From positions 224,953 to 288,952 of the forward strand of contig MNCI01014639.1 of the NCBI GenBank assembly GCA_015680685.1: 64,000 nt of DNA. Reading direction: 5' to 3'. This document shows, piece after piece, positions 33,000 to 43,455 of this stretch. The notes below the pieces were generated by a model. That model was not told the DNA's origin. It saw only the letters and a list, made by a program, of their open reading frames with translations, and searched no databases. Source of the stretch: Gnetum montanum. Taxonomy: Eukaryota; Streptophyta; Gnetopsida; Gnetales; Gnetaceae. Both the position numbers and the translations under genes were made by a program. The stretch's first letter is position 1, and the number at the start of each line of letters is the position of its first letter.

Positions 33000-35060
33000 C
33001 TAATCAACAGATCTTGAAGGGGATCTTGACCATGTCATTGAACGAGATTTTGGGGACTCTGGGGACTTTGAATCCCTGCGTCTTCTAGGAGCAACAAGAG
33101 ATCTAGACTCTCTTTGGCTAGAATGGGACTTGGACCTAACATACAAGCAAAAAAAATAAGAAATAATAAATCCAGTATTATATTAAGCTTTGGTTCGTCC
33201 ACTTACCCTCTTGAGATCTGGAGCCTTATTAAGGCTATAAGTAATGATCCTTTTTAATAAATAAATCCAGTGTATACCAGAAACCAATTTCATTAATTAC
33301 AGAACGAATAGAGTGATGGCCAACAACAGCTTACCGAGAAATACGTGGATGACCATTGTCAGTAGAGGCTGCTCTTCCATCTCTGGGTGGTGATGAGTAT
33401 GCTCTTCTTTCCACAGGGGAACGAGCATCCCTGTCCCGTGACTCTTGGCACAACGTTTCCATTGGCGGAGTGCTCACAGAAAATCCGGAATACATGGAGG
33501 ACCTATCACTTATTAAGTTATTATTATATCACACATTGTTTCTTCTTCACATCCACCTATAAAAGCGTGAACGGTGCAGCACCATACAAACCAACACAAT
33601 CGTTCTCCCATCTGCACTTACATCAATCACATTCCATTCCATTCCTTTCTTCATTGCTCGAATTCGTGGGAGTAGTAGAGATAGCTCAAAAGATGGCAAG
33701 CCAGTGCTTATGCCTGGCGATGCTGCTGCTAATTCTCATAAGTTTGCCAGCATACCAGGCGAACTCCGACGTCAACTCTCTATTCTCCGCGGAAACGGGC
33801 GCAGTCGAGTGCAAATCGGAGGCGAAGCATTGCCCGTCGTTCCTCAAACTCTACGACGACAGCAGTCGCGGACTGGAGATCCGGGAGTACAGGCGCACGG
33901 CCTGGATCAGCGTGGCCGTCAAGTGGCAGCACCTCTCCGACGCCACCAACGAGGGCTACCTCAACCTCTTCCGCTACATCCGCGGCGACAACGCTCAGAA
34001 CCGCCTCATCGGCAACGGAACACTCACGGCGCCCTTGCTCACCGACGTCTTCTACGACAGCGGCAGCGCCTCCTCCTTCTATGTGAGCGTGCCGCTGACG
34101 CCTCCGACGGAGCTTCCGGTCACCGCGGTGACCGCGGACGACGTGCCCACGCCCAACGTCGGCTCCGGCATCGAGATCTCCAAGTGGGGGCCCGCGTACG
34201 TGGCGGTGGTCCAGTTCCCGGGCTACGTGACGGAGGGCGGCGTCAACGCTGAGGCGGAGCGGCTGAGGTCGGTGTTGGCCTACACTCGGTGGTCCTCCTC
34301 CCTCGCCCGTGGCCCCGGCATACCCTCCTTCTCCGTGGCGCAGTACGCGTCACCGGACTCCTCTACTCCGGCGGCCCAGCGCCTCAACGAGATCTGGATC
34401 CGCCTCCATCTGGAGCCTCCTTCTTCACCGTCACCGTCACCATCACCGTCTGATAATGATAATGTGGAACATACATCTGTAGAGGCCTCGGCATCGGCAC
34501 CGGCGTTGTCACCGGCTGATGACGACGACGACGACCACCGAGGCTGCGACGACGATGACAATGACCATGACCATGACCATGATGATTACGACGATGACGC
34601 CAATGACGACAAAGATGATGAGGGAGAGAGCAGCAGCAACAGTGTATCTACGGTGACGGTGACGGTGAGGAGCAGGAGCAGGAGCAGGAGTTGGCCCAGT
34701 CGTAAATGGTGGTACCCTCATGATGCCCACGCCGGCGCAAAGGTGGGGATTCCTATGCGTAAGTTTTCGTTCCCTCGGACAAATGCCAAGGAGGGAAAAT
34801 TGTCTTGGCCCTTCAACACTGGCAACTGATTCATTCAATCGTCAATGCTATCCTAGCATCATCTTTTTATAGTTAATACTCCAAGATGATGCTAGGATAG
34901 CATCAACAACTGATTCATCTCGAGCTTTTTCCTGTTTTCTTCTGCAAGAAGAACAACAGTAATTTCTCGTCCACCAATAAATTGTCCGTCCATTTGATAT
35001 TGGGCTTCAACAGCATCTTGAGGATCCACGAATTGTACAAAACCAAAACCACGTGGTTCC
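33000..35060 (-). CDS. SC35-like (SCL) SR splicing factor, 3' exons only
   Basis: Nuclear pre-mRNA splicing factor of the plant SCL group (RRM plus RS tail). Exons on the minus strand: 35060-34911 (second half of the RRM, EPRGFGFVQFVDP with the RNP1 motif RGFGFVQF, then YQMDGQFIGGREITVV and AEENRKK), 33502-33335, 33224-33207 (an 18-base micro-exon) and 33135-33000, ending TAG. The last three encode an RS-type tail (SRDRDARSPVERRAYSSPP, RRRRDSKSPESPKSRS, SRSPSRSVD). All joins keep phase. Acceptors are good; the donor at 34910 (CA|GTTGTT) is weak. The RRM start and the N-terminal tail are not found between 35061 and 36545. They must lie further right, perhaps beyond the family C cluster. TVVLLAEE has one extra Leu compared with the usual TVVFAEE. 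It could also be a partial gene copy. Confidence 0.65.
33558..33565 (+). promoter_or_regulatory. TATA box of the SOUL gene
   Basis: CCTATAAAAGCG, a canonical plant TATA box, lies 135 bases before the chosen ATG. Transcription should start near 33590. It falls inside the SCL intron, so the SOUL gene has its own promoter. Confidence 0.75.
33693..34829 (+). CDS. Secreted SOUL-family haem-binding protein with Asp/His-rich and RS tail
   Basis: 378 residues, no intron. A signal peptide (MASQCLCLAMLLLILISLPA, cut near 24) indicates the secretory route. SOUL domain at about 40-237: CPSFLKLYDD, RGLEIREYRRTAWISV, NLFRYIRGDN, ALL/MTAP-like LTAPLLTD, a WGPAYVAVVQFPGYV strand and the closing AQ-Y...RLNEIW. 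SOUL proteins bind haem or tetrapyrroles; which ligand this one binds is unknown. The family normally ends near residue 240. This one adds about 140 residues: Ser/Pro repeats (SPSPSPS), a run of about 37 residues that is mostly Asp with scattered His (276-312), an RSRSRSRS stretch (326-333) and a basic Trp/Pro end. ATG 33693 was chosen over upstream in-frame ATGs because it follows the TATA box and starts the signal peptide. High G+C against the flanks. Nested antisense in an SCL intron. Confidence 0.88.
   Translation: MASQCLCLAMLLLILISLPAYQANSDVNSLFSAETGAVECKSEAKHCPSFLKLYDDSSRGLEIREYRRTAWISVAVKWQHLSDATNEGYLNLFRYIRGDNAQNRLIGNGTLTAPLLTDVFYDSGSASSFYVSVPLTPPTELPVTAVTADDVPTPNVGSGIEISKWGPAYVAVVQFPGYVTEGGVNAEAERLRSVLAYTRWSSSLARGPGIPSFSVAQYASPDSSTPAAQRLNEIWIRLHLEPPSSPSPSPSPSDNDNVEHTSVEASASAPALSPADDDDDDHRGCDDDDNDHDHDHDDYDDDANDDKDDEGESSSNSVSTVTVTVRSRSRSRSWPSRKWWYPHDAHAGAKVGIPMRKFSFPRTNAKEGKLSWPFNTGN
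34823..34918. repeat. Perfect 21-bp inverted repeat between 12-bp direct repeats
   Basis: Arms at 34845-34865 and 34883-34903 are exact reverse complements with a 17-base loop. The whole is bracketed by CAACTGATTCAT at 34823-34834 and 34907-34918. The left copy carries the SOUL stop codon; the right copy carries the SCL exon edge. It would fold as a hairpin in the SOUL 3' UTR. It could be a small fold-back insertion with a 12-bp target duplication. Confidence 0.9.
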
Positions 35061-36545
35061 CTTTAAAATAAAATAGGATATGAATAACCGAATAAAAAGA
35101 ATTGATAATAAGGTTGAATACCAAGCTTCCATGCAAACCAGTATATTTGGCAGTGATCCAAGGTATCACCTGTAAGGCTTCTGAAATTCCCAAGCAAATC
35201 AATGTTTAGCAGAGATTTTGTACAGCATCATTCATAAAACAAGCTTTGGTTTCTTCGATTGAAAATAAATTTCTATGCACAGAAGAGAGTTCTCCACAGC
35301 ATCCTTCATAGAACAGGTTCATATGGCTAAACGTTAAGTTTGAAAAAATCAAGCTAAGAAGCTGACCTTCCTTTCAGTGTCAGTCACTATGCTTCCCACT
35401 TCAAATGCTTTCAACTTTAAATTCTTCAGTTCCAAAATGCATAAATCACTTAAGCTTGACTTCAAATTCTTCACCTCAAAATACATTAACTATTGTGTCT
35501 CAATTTCATACAACACAGGAATTAACAAGGTTCAGGTTGGTTGGCCATCAAACTATCTTGGATTCCTCATTACTTAAAATTTGACTTCAAGTATCTTAAT
35601 AAGTCTTCAGACTTCATATAATCCTTCAATTGCTGAACGCTACGCCAACTTCTTATGCAATGCATTAGTAAGACTTTTTCAGGAAATCTTTGCCCCAATG
35701 TTTACTTCTGATATATGAGTGAAACTTCAAAACAGATCACTTATTTTTAAATAAGAGAAAGCATGATTTTTTTTAAAAAAAGTAATGATCTTTCATAAGA
35801 GAATACATATATGAAATTAGGAAGTTTCCAACAATGATGGAAAGCTTCACCACGTATTTAAACTAGGATAATACTGATAAAGAATCAGATCCATTTGTTA
35901 AGGTGGTTTCGGACTTCAGGTATCTAAGTTGCCTTTCTGTGCTAACAACTTTGTTGGCAATAGTGATGTTCCATTGGAATTGGAACTGTATATCAACAAA
36001 CAGTATATTATGGAAATGTTGAGAAGAATCTGGGTAAATTCAGCACAATAGGTCTTGTATTAAGGTATGTCAATACTTAATTAACAGAGCAACTACAAGG
36101 TCCCAAATGACATTAATTGACCAACATAAAAGTTTATTATCAAATAAAATAATCAATAGGCGAACATGTATTTAGAAAAAAAATTCTGTGCAAGCAAAAT
36201 ATCAAATTCGTAATTGAGATTTCTTAGAGAATTAAGATTTTACAGTTAAGCTTCAAGAACCAGCATTTTGTTTCAAAATTATACATAGTTAAAATTAAAA
36301 TGTAAATAGAATAGATAGTTAGAAAGAAAGTCCGTAAATCATCCATGTCATCTTTATAGGGACAAAATCAAAATGCAGTTAAACACCTTATCTAGAATAA
36401 TAGTCCTTAGGCAACTACACTTCCTTTAGAGGTCCAAATCACTCATACAGGGATGCGAAGCTCCTCTCACGTGGTAATATGCAAAACATTGTTAAGTGAA
36501 ATTACAATGTTAAAAGTGTTAGACATAAATAAAAATAAATAAATT
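35061..36545. other. Probable SCL intron sequence, no exon recognised
   Basis: AT-rich. I searched the minus strand for the missing first half of the RRM (RNP2 and the DxYxPxDYYTG segment) and did not find it. The first family C LTR begins at 36546. Confidence 0.4.
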
Positions 36546-38280
36546 TGTTGATGCGTAAATTTTGAACACATTAACACCCAAGAAAAACTCTTTTAAAAAG
36601 ACTATTGCCTAGGGTGCCTCCCATATGGGTAGGAAGACCTCAGGAATCGTGTTACTTGAAGAGGGCTATGTGATGTTAAAAAAAAAAAAGGTAAATCAAA
36701 TTAAAAAATTGGGAGAGTTTAAATTGAATAACTATCTTAAATTTCAAGACCGGATTAAAGAATAATAAAATGACTACTAAATTTAGAATTCTTCTCGGTC
36801 TCCTGCCATTGCCACTTGCATGCTAGTTGTTAGTTCACCCAGTAGCAACACAGCGTATGTGGAAGAGGAGAACGAAGATGATGAGGAGCGCCTCAAACAG
36901 CAGTATAGTTGTTGCACTGTCCACTGCTGCCAGTGACTACCACTGGGAGCCGTTGCGGATGCAGCTAATTCCAACCCTGACATGCTGTTACCGCCAACGC
37001 CACATGCCTGGCCTGCTGTTGTTGTGTTCCACACACACAGCCTCGTTGTCCGCTGCCGGGAGAGGGAGAGAGAGGCCAAGAGATCTTGTGCACTGCCATT
37101 GCTTTCCAACGCCACCTGCAACCGTCCGTGGTCGCCACCTCTATTCGTGCTCGTCCCGATCATAACTGATCATTGCTCATCTATTGCAGCTCCCGCAGGA
37201 CTGTCTACAATTGTGGTTGACCTCTGTTTGCACATGCCAGACACCTGCACTGTGTGCCACTCGTTGCTGCTGATGCATCTCTGCCGTTGGTGGGGCGGGG
37301 GGCACCGCCGCCATCACGTGCAGCAATAGTTACTGTAATAGCGTTGTTGTGTTTTAGTGATGGCTTTTGCGGGAAAACAAGGAGTTGTTGGATATGCTTG
37401 CGTTGTTGTCTTCATTGCAATGGTTCTTTTGTGCAATCTCTCCATTTGTGCCTGTGATTTGCCGGTCCAGATTTTCACGGATGATGACTTAGTGGGTACA
37501 ACGGATGATGACTTAGTGGGTACAATGTTGTTTTCATGTGTATCAAATATCATTGTTTTTGTGTTCTTGAGTATATTGGGTTTCAGAACCTCAAATCTGA
37601 GTGAATAAGAATGCTTCTTCTTCTCCTTTGATGCAGGTATTGGTCTCTGGATTGGAAGCAGCCTAGATTTCCTAGATTTCCATTGATGTCTGATGCACAA
37701 TTGAGTATATTGGGTTTCAGAACCTCAAATATGAGTGAATAAGAATGCTTCTTCTTCTCCTTTGATGCAGGTACTGGTCTCTGAATTGGAAGCAGCCTAG
37801 ATTTCCATTGATGTGATGCGCAAATCGTCTATCCTTATTTTATGCAGTCACAATGATAGGATCATGTGTTATGCATGTATACTTGAATTATGCAGTCACA
37901 ATGATAGGATCATGTGTTATGCATGTATACTTGAATTATGGTTCATTTTCTTGCTTTCTAAATTGTTGTAGGATTAATGATGAGGAAATGAGAGTTGTGA
38001 CTATTGACCGAGTGGCAAGAATACTATCTTTAAAAAGGGTTTCATGTTTAATTCTAACCTTAGATATCTTTAATATTTTTGGATTTGCAAACTTCCCTAT
38101 GGTTTTTTCCTTTATATATTTTGGTTCTTACATTTTCATGTTGTTTATAATTAGCAATTGGTCTTTTGAAATTAAAATTTTATTATATCTATAATTTTTT
38201 TGAATCTATTGGACAATATAAATGTATATGCTATTGTTAATCATGACCCATGCCTAATATGGGCAATGTTGGCATCAACA
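36546..38280 (-). repeat. Family C LTR copy 1 (3' LTR of element C1)
   Basis: Ends TGTTGATG and CATCAACA. Matches the other family C copies at both edges (TAAATTTTGAACACATTAAC..., CTCCCATATGGGTA, and GCATCAACA at the far end). On its right the polypurine tract reads, on the minus strand, AGTTTGGGGGCTAAA, so it is the 3' LTR of the minus-strand element. It contains a GC-rich patch (36820-37330) with short open frames that I regard as non-coding. Confidence 0.85.
37477..37936. repeat. Three tandem duplications inside LTR copy 1
   Basis: A 24-bp unit is exactly doubled at 37477-37524. A 134-bp unit is doubled at 37567 and 37701 (the second copy is slightly shorter). A 48-bp unit is exactly doubled at 37841-37936. 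None is present in the other family C LTRs, so they arose after this copy was made. Confidence 0.9.
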
Positions 38281-38533
38281 TTTAGCCCCCAAACTAGAAA
38301 TTGCATTAGCAAAATCATAGAAATTTTAAGCAAAGATGCAAAAGATAGAGAATAAAAAAAATCATAACACATAGACAACTTGAAATTTGAAAGCAAACTA
38401 TAATGATCTAAACATAATTAAAATAACCATATAATCAAAAGAGCACTAGACATTGGCCATCCTTATCATACCATCTTATTTAATTAAGCTCAAAAAATGT
38501 ACTCTTTATAAATCATAACTTTAACCAAATAAA

Positions 38534-38552
38534 TACATACATACATACATAC
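38534..38552. repeat. (CATA)n microsatellite
   Basis: Short CATA run in the untranslated part of element C1. Confidence 0.85.
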
Positions 38553-39911
38553 ACATATATACGATATAAAGTATATAATTAATATCTCATTCCCAATCTT
38601 TTCATAAAGTAAAAGTAAAAAGTATGTGGAATACTTTAAGCACAAGACCTATACTAAACTTCGTGAAGAGGACATGCTTTTTTAGATCATAGCTAGCCAC
38701 AATTTTCAGATTTTTCTTTGGGGCTCTTTTCTTTCTTTCTTTTTTTCCTTTTTATTTTTTTAACATTCAAGAAGGAAATGAGTGAAAAAGGATTATTTGC
38801 TATTCTCTTTTTTTTTTGTTTTTTTTTATGAATTTTGGGGAAATAGGTTGAAAAGGGGAATGGATGCTAGGATGAGGATTGTTGTTAGACCCCATCACAC
38901 TCAAAAATTTATTACACTACTAATGAACATGGTCCTCATTCTTTTTCTTTTGTTTTTGATCATGGTGTATTTCATTCTTAAGGTAGAAATTTCAACATTG
39001 ATTGGTTACACTATTAAAGAACATGATCCTTTTGGAACTTTGCCCATGGTATAGTTCAACCCTCTTATATGTGCCTTTTAATTATGGCATCATAGCAGGT
39101 CTCCTAGGTGGCTAAGGGTTCTCAAGAAGAGATGAACACACTTAACCTTATTGCTCATAGGATAGTCATGAATCATCACACTTGAGAGCTAGGGCTTAGA
39201 GAGGCAAAATGGAATTTTCCAAGGTCACCTAGTGATTACGGCTATCCATTCTCTAATTTCCCATATCCTACACTCACATGATCATGATGATTACATAATA
39301 AGTTAGCATAAATCCCATCATCCATAATTCAACATAACTAATAAAACTAAAACCTTGAAATAAACTAGGAAAAATCATGGCATTATTGAAATATATAATA
39401 TAAAGGAGATTTTATGTAATAGTAATAGGATATATCATATAAAGAATTATACTTACATTATTTTCCAATGGTGTTATGATGACCCAATGCCTAGTAACTC
39501 AAATGATCATAATGATTACTAAAATCATATGAAAAACACAAATCAAACCAAAACCAATATGATAAGAAAGAAATGATGGAAATGCAAAGAAAACATTGAA
39601 ATGCAGCTATATATACAAATGAAATGCATGGTGAAGAGGAAGAAAACATGCAACTAAGGATCTACCAAGTGTTCACGTGGGGCAACTGAGTATAAATGCT
39701 TCGAATGAAGTGCATGAGCATTCCTATGTAACGTACATCCTTACAAGTCACCAATTTTGTACATATTGGGACCAATGACTCCTATAATTTGGAATGGACC
39801 TAACCACATAGGAGAATACTTAGTTTGAGGATCTATTTGACTAGATTCTCTATCTCTTTTTAGGACTAGATCTCCTATTTTAAAGGCTTTACTTGCATGT
39901 TTCTTGTCAAA

Positions 39912-40424
39912 TCATCTTTTAACAATTTGTTGATGATTAAGATTATGAAAATCAAGACATAATTGTAATTCACTTGTTCTTTTTCTATCAAGCACTAAAT
40001 TTGATGTCCAACTTGAATGTTTCATAAGATGAATAATTTTAAATTCTAAAAGTTCATCAAATTCTTCTTTCATCCATGTTTCAATATTAGGTTTAACAGG
40101 TCTAAGTTTTGGTAAGTCATTGAATACAACTTCTCTAGGAATATGTTCAATGGATATGTCATCAAAATCTAGCACACCTTCTAATGTTCTAATGGTTAGG
40201 ATTTCATTTATATGTTTGTTCTCTCCTAATGGTGGTGGGTCACTCAAAAGGAATGTTTTTTCATTAGGTTCATGACAAGGCAAGATATCTTCATAGATTT
40301 CTTCACATTCACTAGAAGAAAAAGGATTTATTTCTAAAAATTCACTCTCATGGTCATTTACAACATGTTCTCTAAGCCCGACTTCAATAACTACAATAGA
40401 AAGATTAGTATTTTGTTTTTCCAA
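39912..40424 (-). pseudogene. C1 linker plus RT start, fused to integrase tail
   Basis: 170-residue frame. It is acidic at first (YEDILPCHEPNEKTF, SDPPPLGENKHINE), then has the E-x-D-E-L-L-E-x-x-I-I-x-L-M-K-H-S-S-W motif that opens plant gypsy RT. It ends at LCLDFHNLNHQQIVKR, where the normal protein continues with the RT palm. The next codons after a TGA read FDKKHASKAF, an integrase C-terminal sequence. The acidic linker is conserved in the two other copies (48416-48853, 57756-58424). Confidence 0.75.
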
Positions 40425-43114
40425 AGATTGATTTTGTTGATCAAAGGTTGTAACTACTTGTTTATAGAAAGGCTCTTTGGTATGACCTTATAGTCATATT
40501 TTCCTTTAATAGAAATTAATAATTCTAAGAAGTCTAACCTAAAGAAATCTCCAAACTTGGCTCCAAAAGTCCTAGATAAAAGCACACCATAAGTGGGTGA
40601 CATATCGACTACTAAAATATCTGTATACCATGTAAAAGTAGGGTATTGTTTAAGTTGTACTTTTACTCCTTTTAATGATCCTACTAAACCTACTTTAGTT
40701 CCATCAAGTTGTATCACACTTCTCACTTGGGTAGCATTTGTGCTCCTAAGTTTTTACATCACCTAGAATCTACTAAACAAGTATGAACATTCTTTACCAA
40801 AATAATCAAAGTTGTTACGAAATTAGGTTGCTCTTTCTTGTTTGACATAGAATTGCTTGCATTTTGTATTGATAATGTGTTGGGACTTTCTACAAAATGA
40901 ACTTGCCTTTTGATTGTTGGAGAATTTTATTTATCACTTTTAGGTGTATGAACTATCCTTTGAATCGCATCTTTCATTTCATTAAACTGCAAAAGGTCAT
41001 ACATTGAAATGCTACATTTAACCCTTTTCAAATCCTCAACTAGATCATAAGTCTTATGTTCATCTTTGGATTCTTGTTGAGGTGAAGTTCTTCTAAGTAT
41101 AGAAGGGGGCTTTGGTTGTTGTGGGACATTTTCTTGGTATGGTCCAATTTAATTACTTGTGTTATTTTGACTAGTAGCTCTTCTATTTGGAGGAGTAAAA
41201 GGATCATTCCTAGTTTGTTGTTGTGTGTTTTTCATAATGTCACTAAGTCTACAATAGCAAGTGTTATGTGGGTTGGGATCACTTACCATAACTTATTCTA
41301 ATTATGAAACCTCTTCATTTTCTATTTCATGAGGTACATTAACGACCATAAGAGGTCTTTTCCACTTTGTTGATTTTGGACATTGTCAGCTTATAACGCT
41401 AAAAATTGAGGCCAAGTTTAGTCAAAAAGTTTTCTAGTGTTATGAAGATGACAATAATCATCATTCATTAATTTACTTGGCTCTTTAGATTGTATGGGAG
41501 CCTTGTTTTTGTTTTGCTTTAATTTGACCACTTCATTGAAATTTTTTTGAAGTGAAATTAATATCTAGGTCATCTGATTTTAAGTTTGAGTTGTAGGTCC
41601 AACAGTATTAGATATCCCATTTGGGTTTATGATGGATTAGATTAAGGCTTTCGATTGGTCATCATTCAAACCAATGCTGGATGGTAGAAATCAAGAAGAT
41701 GATGAACTTTGAAAATAATTGTTTAAAGGTTGAGGCAGTTGAAGGGGGGAAGGAGTCTAAAACATAGTATTGGTCATTGAAAAAGTTGGTAAAGATAGGG
41801 GACTAGATTTCATAGGGTTGCTAATGCTCATCATTCCAAATTGGGTTTGAATGCTATTCATGAGGGTGATTTATTCTAACTTGATGGCTTTAGCCATCAC
41901 TCCCTGTATTTTTGTTATGTTGGCCTTAGATTTAATAGCATAAGAAAAGAATGGATCGATGGTGGCAAGCAAAAATTGAGGATGCCACTAGGTTGTGGAT
42001 GCATCTCACTTGGCACATAAGCAAGCTAATGGAGGAATCTTAGGTTGTAATCTCAGACATTTTTCCCAGGTATTTTCCTTAAGCTTGTGAAATTACTTAA
42101 TGCTATGGAAAGGCTAGTGAACCTATTGAATTGAAGTAAGAACTTAGTTTTAAACTCTTGCCATGAGTCAATAAAGGCATTTGAGAGCATCAAAAACCAT
42201 TAGGTTGTTTTGCTCTTGAAATTTTTTTTGGAAAAATACCCTACATGGTACATCGTTTTGGACAATGTTATTGATGCCTAGTAAGGTTTTAAAACATTAT
42301 ATATGTTGGTAGGTGTTACTAGTAGGGGTTATGGATCGAAAAAAAAATTTATGTTCTAAAGTGACTTTAGAATATCATGATAGTTGGTGAAGTTAAAGAG
42401 GTTGCACACCAAGGAAACTAAGGGTTGATTGGTTTCCATCCTAGTTTGAGTTCTTCTAGTGATAAAACTCGAAAATCAGGAACCTTGCTTTCTTAAAGTA
42501 AAGCGACAAATACTTAGTCGATTAGGGGCAAGGGTAAATGATTCTTGTTGGGAGAGCTTGCTCATAAAATAAAATTTATAAAATATAAATGTTAAAATAA
42601 AATAATAAAATAAAGTAAATAAAAAAAATATTGAAATAATATTAATTTTTTAATAGAAAACTAAAATTTTCTATTTATAAATTATTTTTTAAAATAATGA
42701 AAGCAAGAAATTGCAATATATATAAAATTTAAAAGGAAAAAAAATGAAATGCAAAGTTTCAAAAAAGTAAATTTAAAACTAAATAATTAATGAAAACCAC
42801 CTCACCGTTGTTAGAACTAAGGTAAGGACTGCCAAAATCAGAACTAGGGAAAAGAAGGTTTAGGATTTTGATAATGAAAATGACAATTTTCATGAAATGG
42901 GAAACATCAATTTTTCAAGAAAAGGCAAAAAATAAAGGGTTTGGAGATAGAGGTTTTCAATAGGGAGCATAAGAAAATGAAAATAAAATTTAAGAAAACA
43001 ACAATTTTGAAATAAGAACAAAACAAGATTAGGAATAAAAAACAAAAAAAAAATTGCTATTTTAGAAAATGAAAAAAAAGGCTGAAAAATGCCCTCCCTC
43101 TAGCATAAAAAAGG

Positions 43115-43455
43115 TATTGATGTGTAAATTTTGGATGCACCAACACCTAGAAAAACTTGTTTAAGGAGTATTACTTAGGATGCCTCCCATATGGGTATGA
43201 AAACCTAGGAATAGTCTTAATTGTAGAGGGCTATGTGACATTAGAAAAAAAGGTAAATCAAACTAAAAAATTAGGAAAATTTAAATTTAATAACTATCTT
43301 AAATTTTAGGACTTGATTAAAGAATGATAAAATGACTACTAAATTTAGAATTATTTCTAGTCTCCTAGCACTGCTGCTCACATGTTGCTGGTTGCTACCC
43401 GATGTTTGTTCACCTAGTAGCAACATTGTGCCTACTCCACAAGAATGAGGATTTG
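43115..43455 (-). repeat. Family C LTR copy 2, truncated (5' LTR of C1)
   Basis: Begins TATTGATG (mutated TGTTGATG) and follows copy 1 through CTCCCATATGGGTA and GTTCACCTAGTAGCAACA, then departs from the family near 43450. Only the inner 340 bp remain, so the outer end of element C1 is lost and no target duplication can be read. Confidence 0.8.

Larger units (their letters stand above)
38281..43114 (-). mobile_element. Element C1 interior: decayed gypsy with internal deletion
   Basis: Minus-strand order from the right: PBS next to 43115 (TATGCTAGAGGGAGGGC), decayed Gag (about 43000-40750), protease (40726-40454, with DILVVDMSPTYGVLLSRTFG), a linker (40424-39950) ending in the first RT motif (ELLEFKIIHLMKHSSWTSNL, LCLDFHNLNH), then directly the integrase C-terminal end (FDKKHASKAFKIGDLVLKRD, YSPMWLGPFQI, 39920-39700). 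RT catalytic core, RNase H and integrase core are all absent. A frameshift separates the protease and linker frames near 40470. 38781-39060 and other frames left of 39690 are non-coding. Confidence 0.8.

Noticed and set aside
33387-33692. N-terminal extension of the SOUL frame to an upstream ATG
   Set aside because: The extension crosses the TATA box and overlaps SCL RS exon sequence. The signal peptide begins at 33693.
33704-34252. 182-codon Arg-rich frame overlapping the SOUL gene
   Set aside because: An alternate frame of GC-rich coding DNA. The SOUL frame has the signal peptide and conserved domain.
34280-34838. Minus-strand Ser/Val-rich frames over the SOUL tail
   Set aside because: Antisense of the Asp- and Ser-coding repeats.
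36783-37329. Several GC-rich open frames that might be a gene
   Set aside because: They lie within family C LTR copy 1, overlap on both strands and have no counterpart in other LTR copies.
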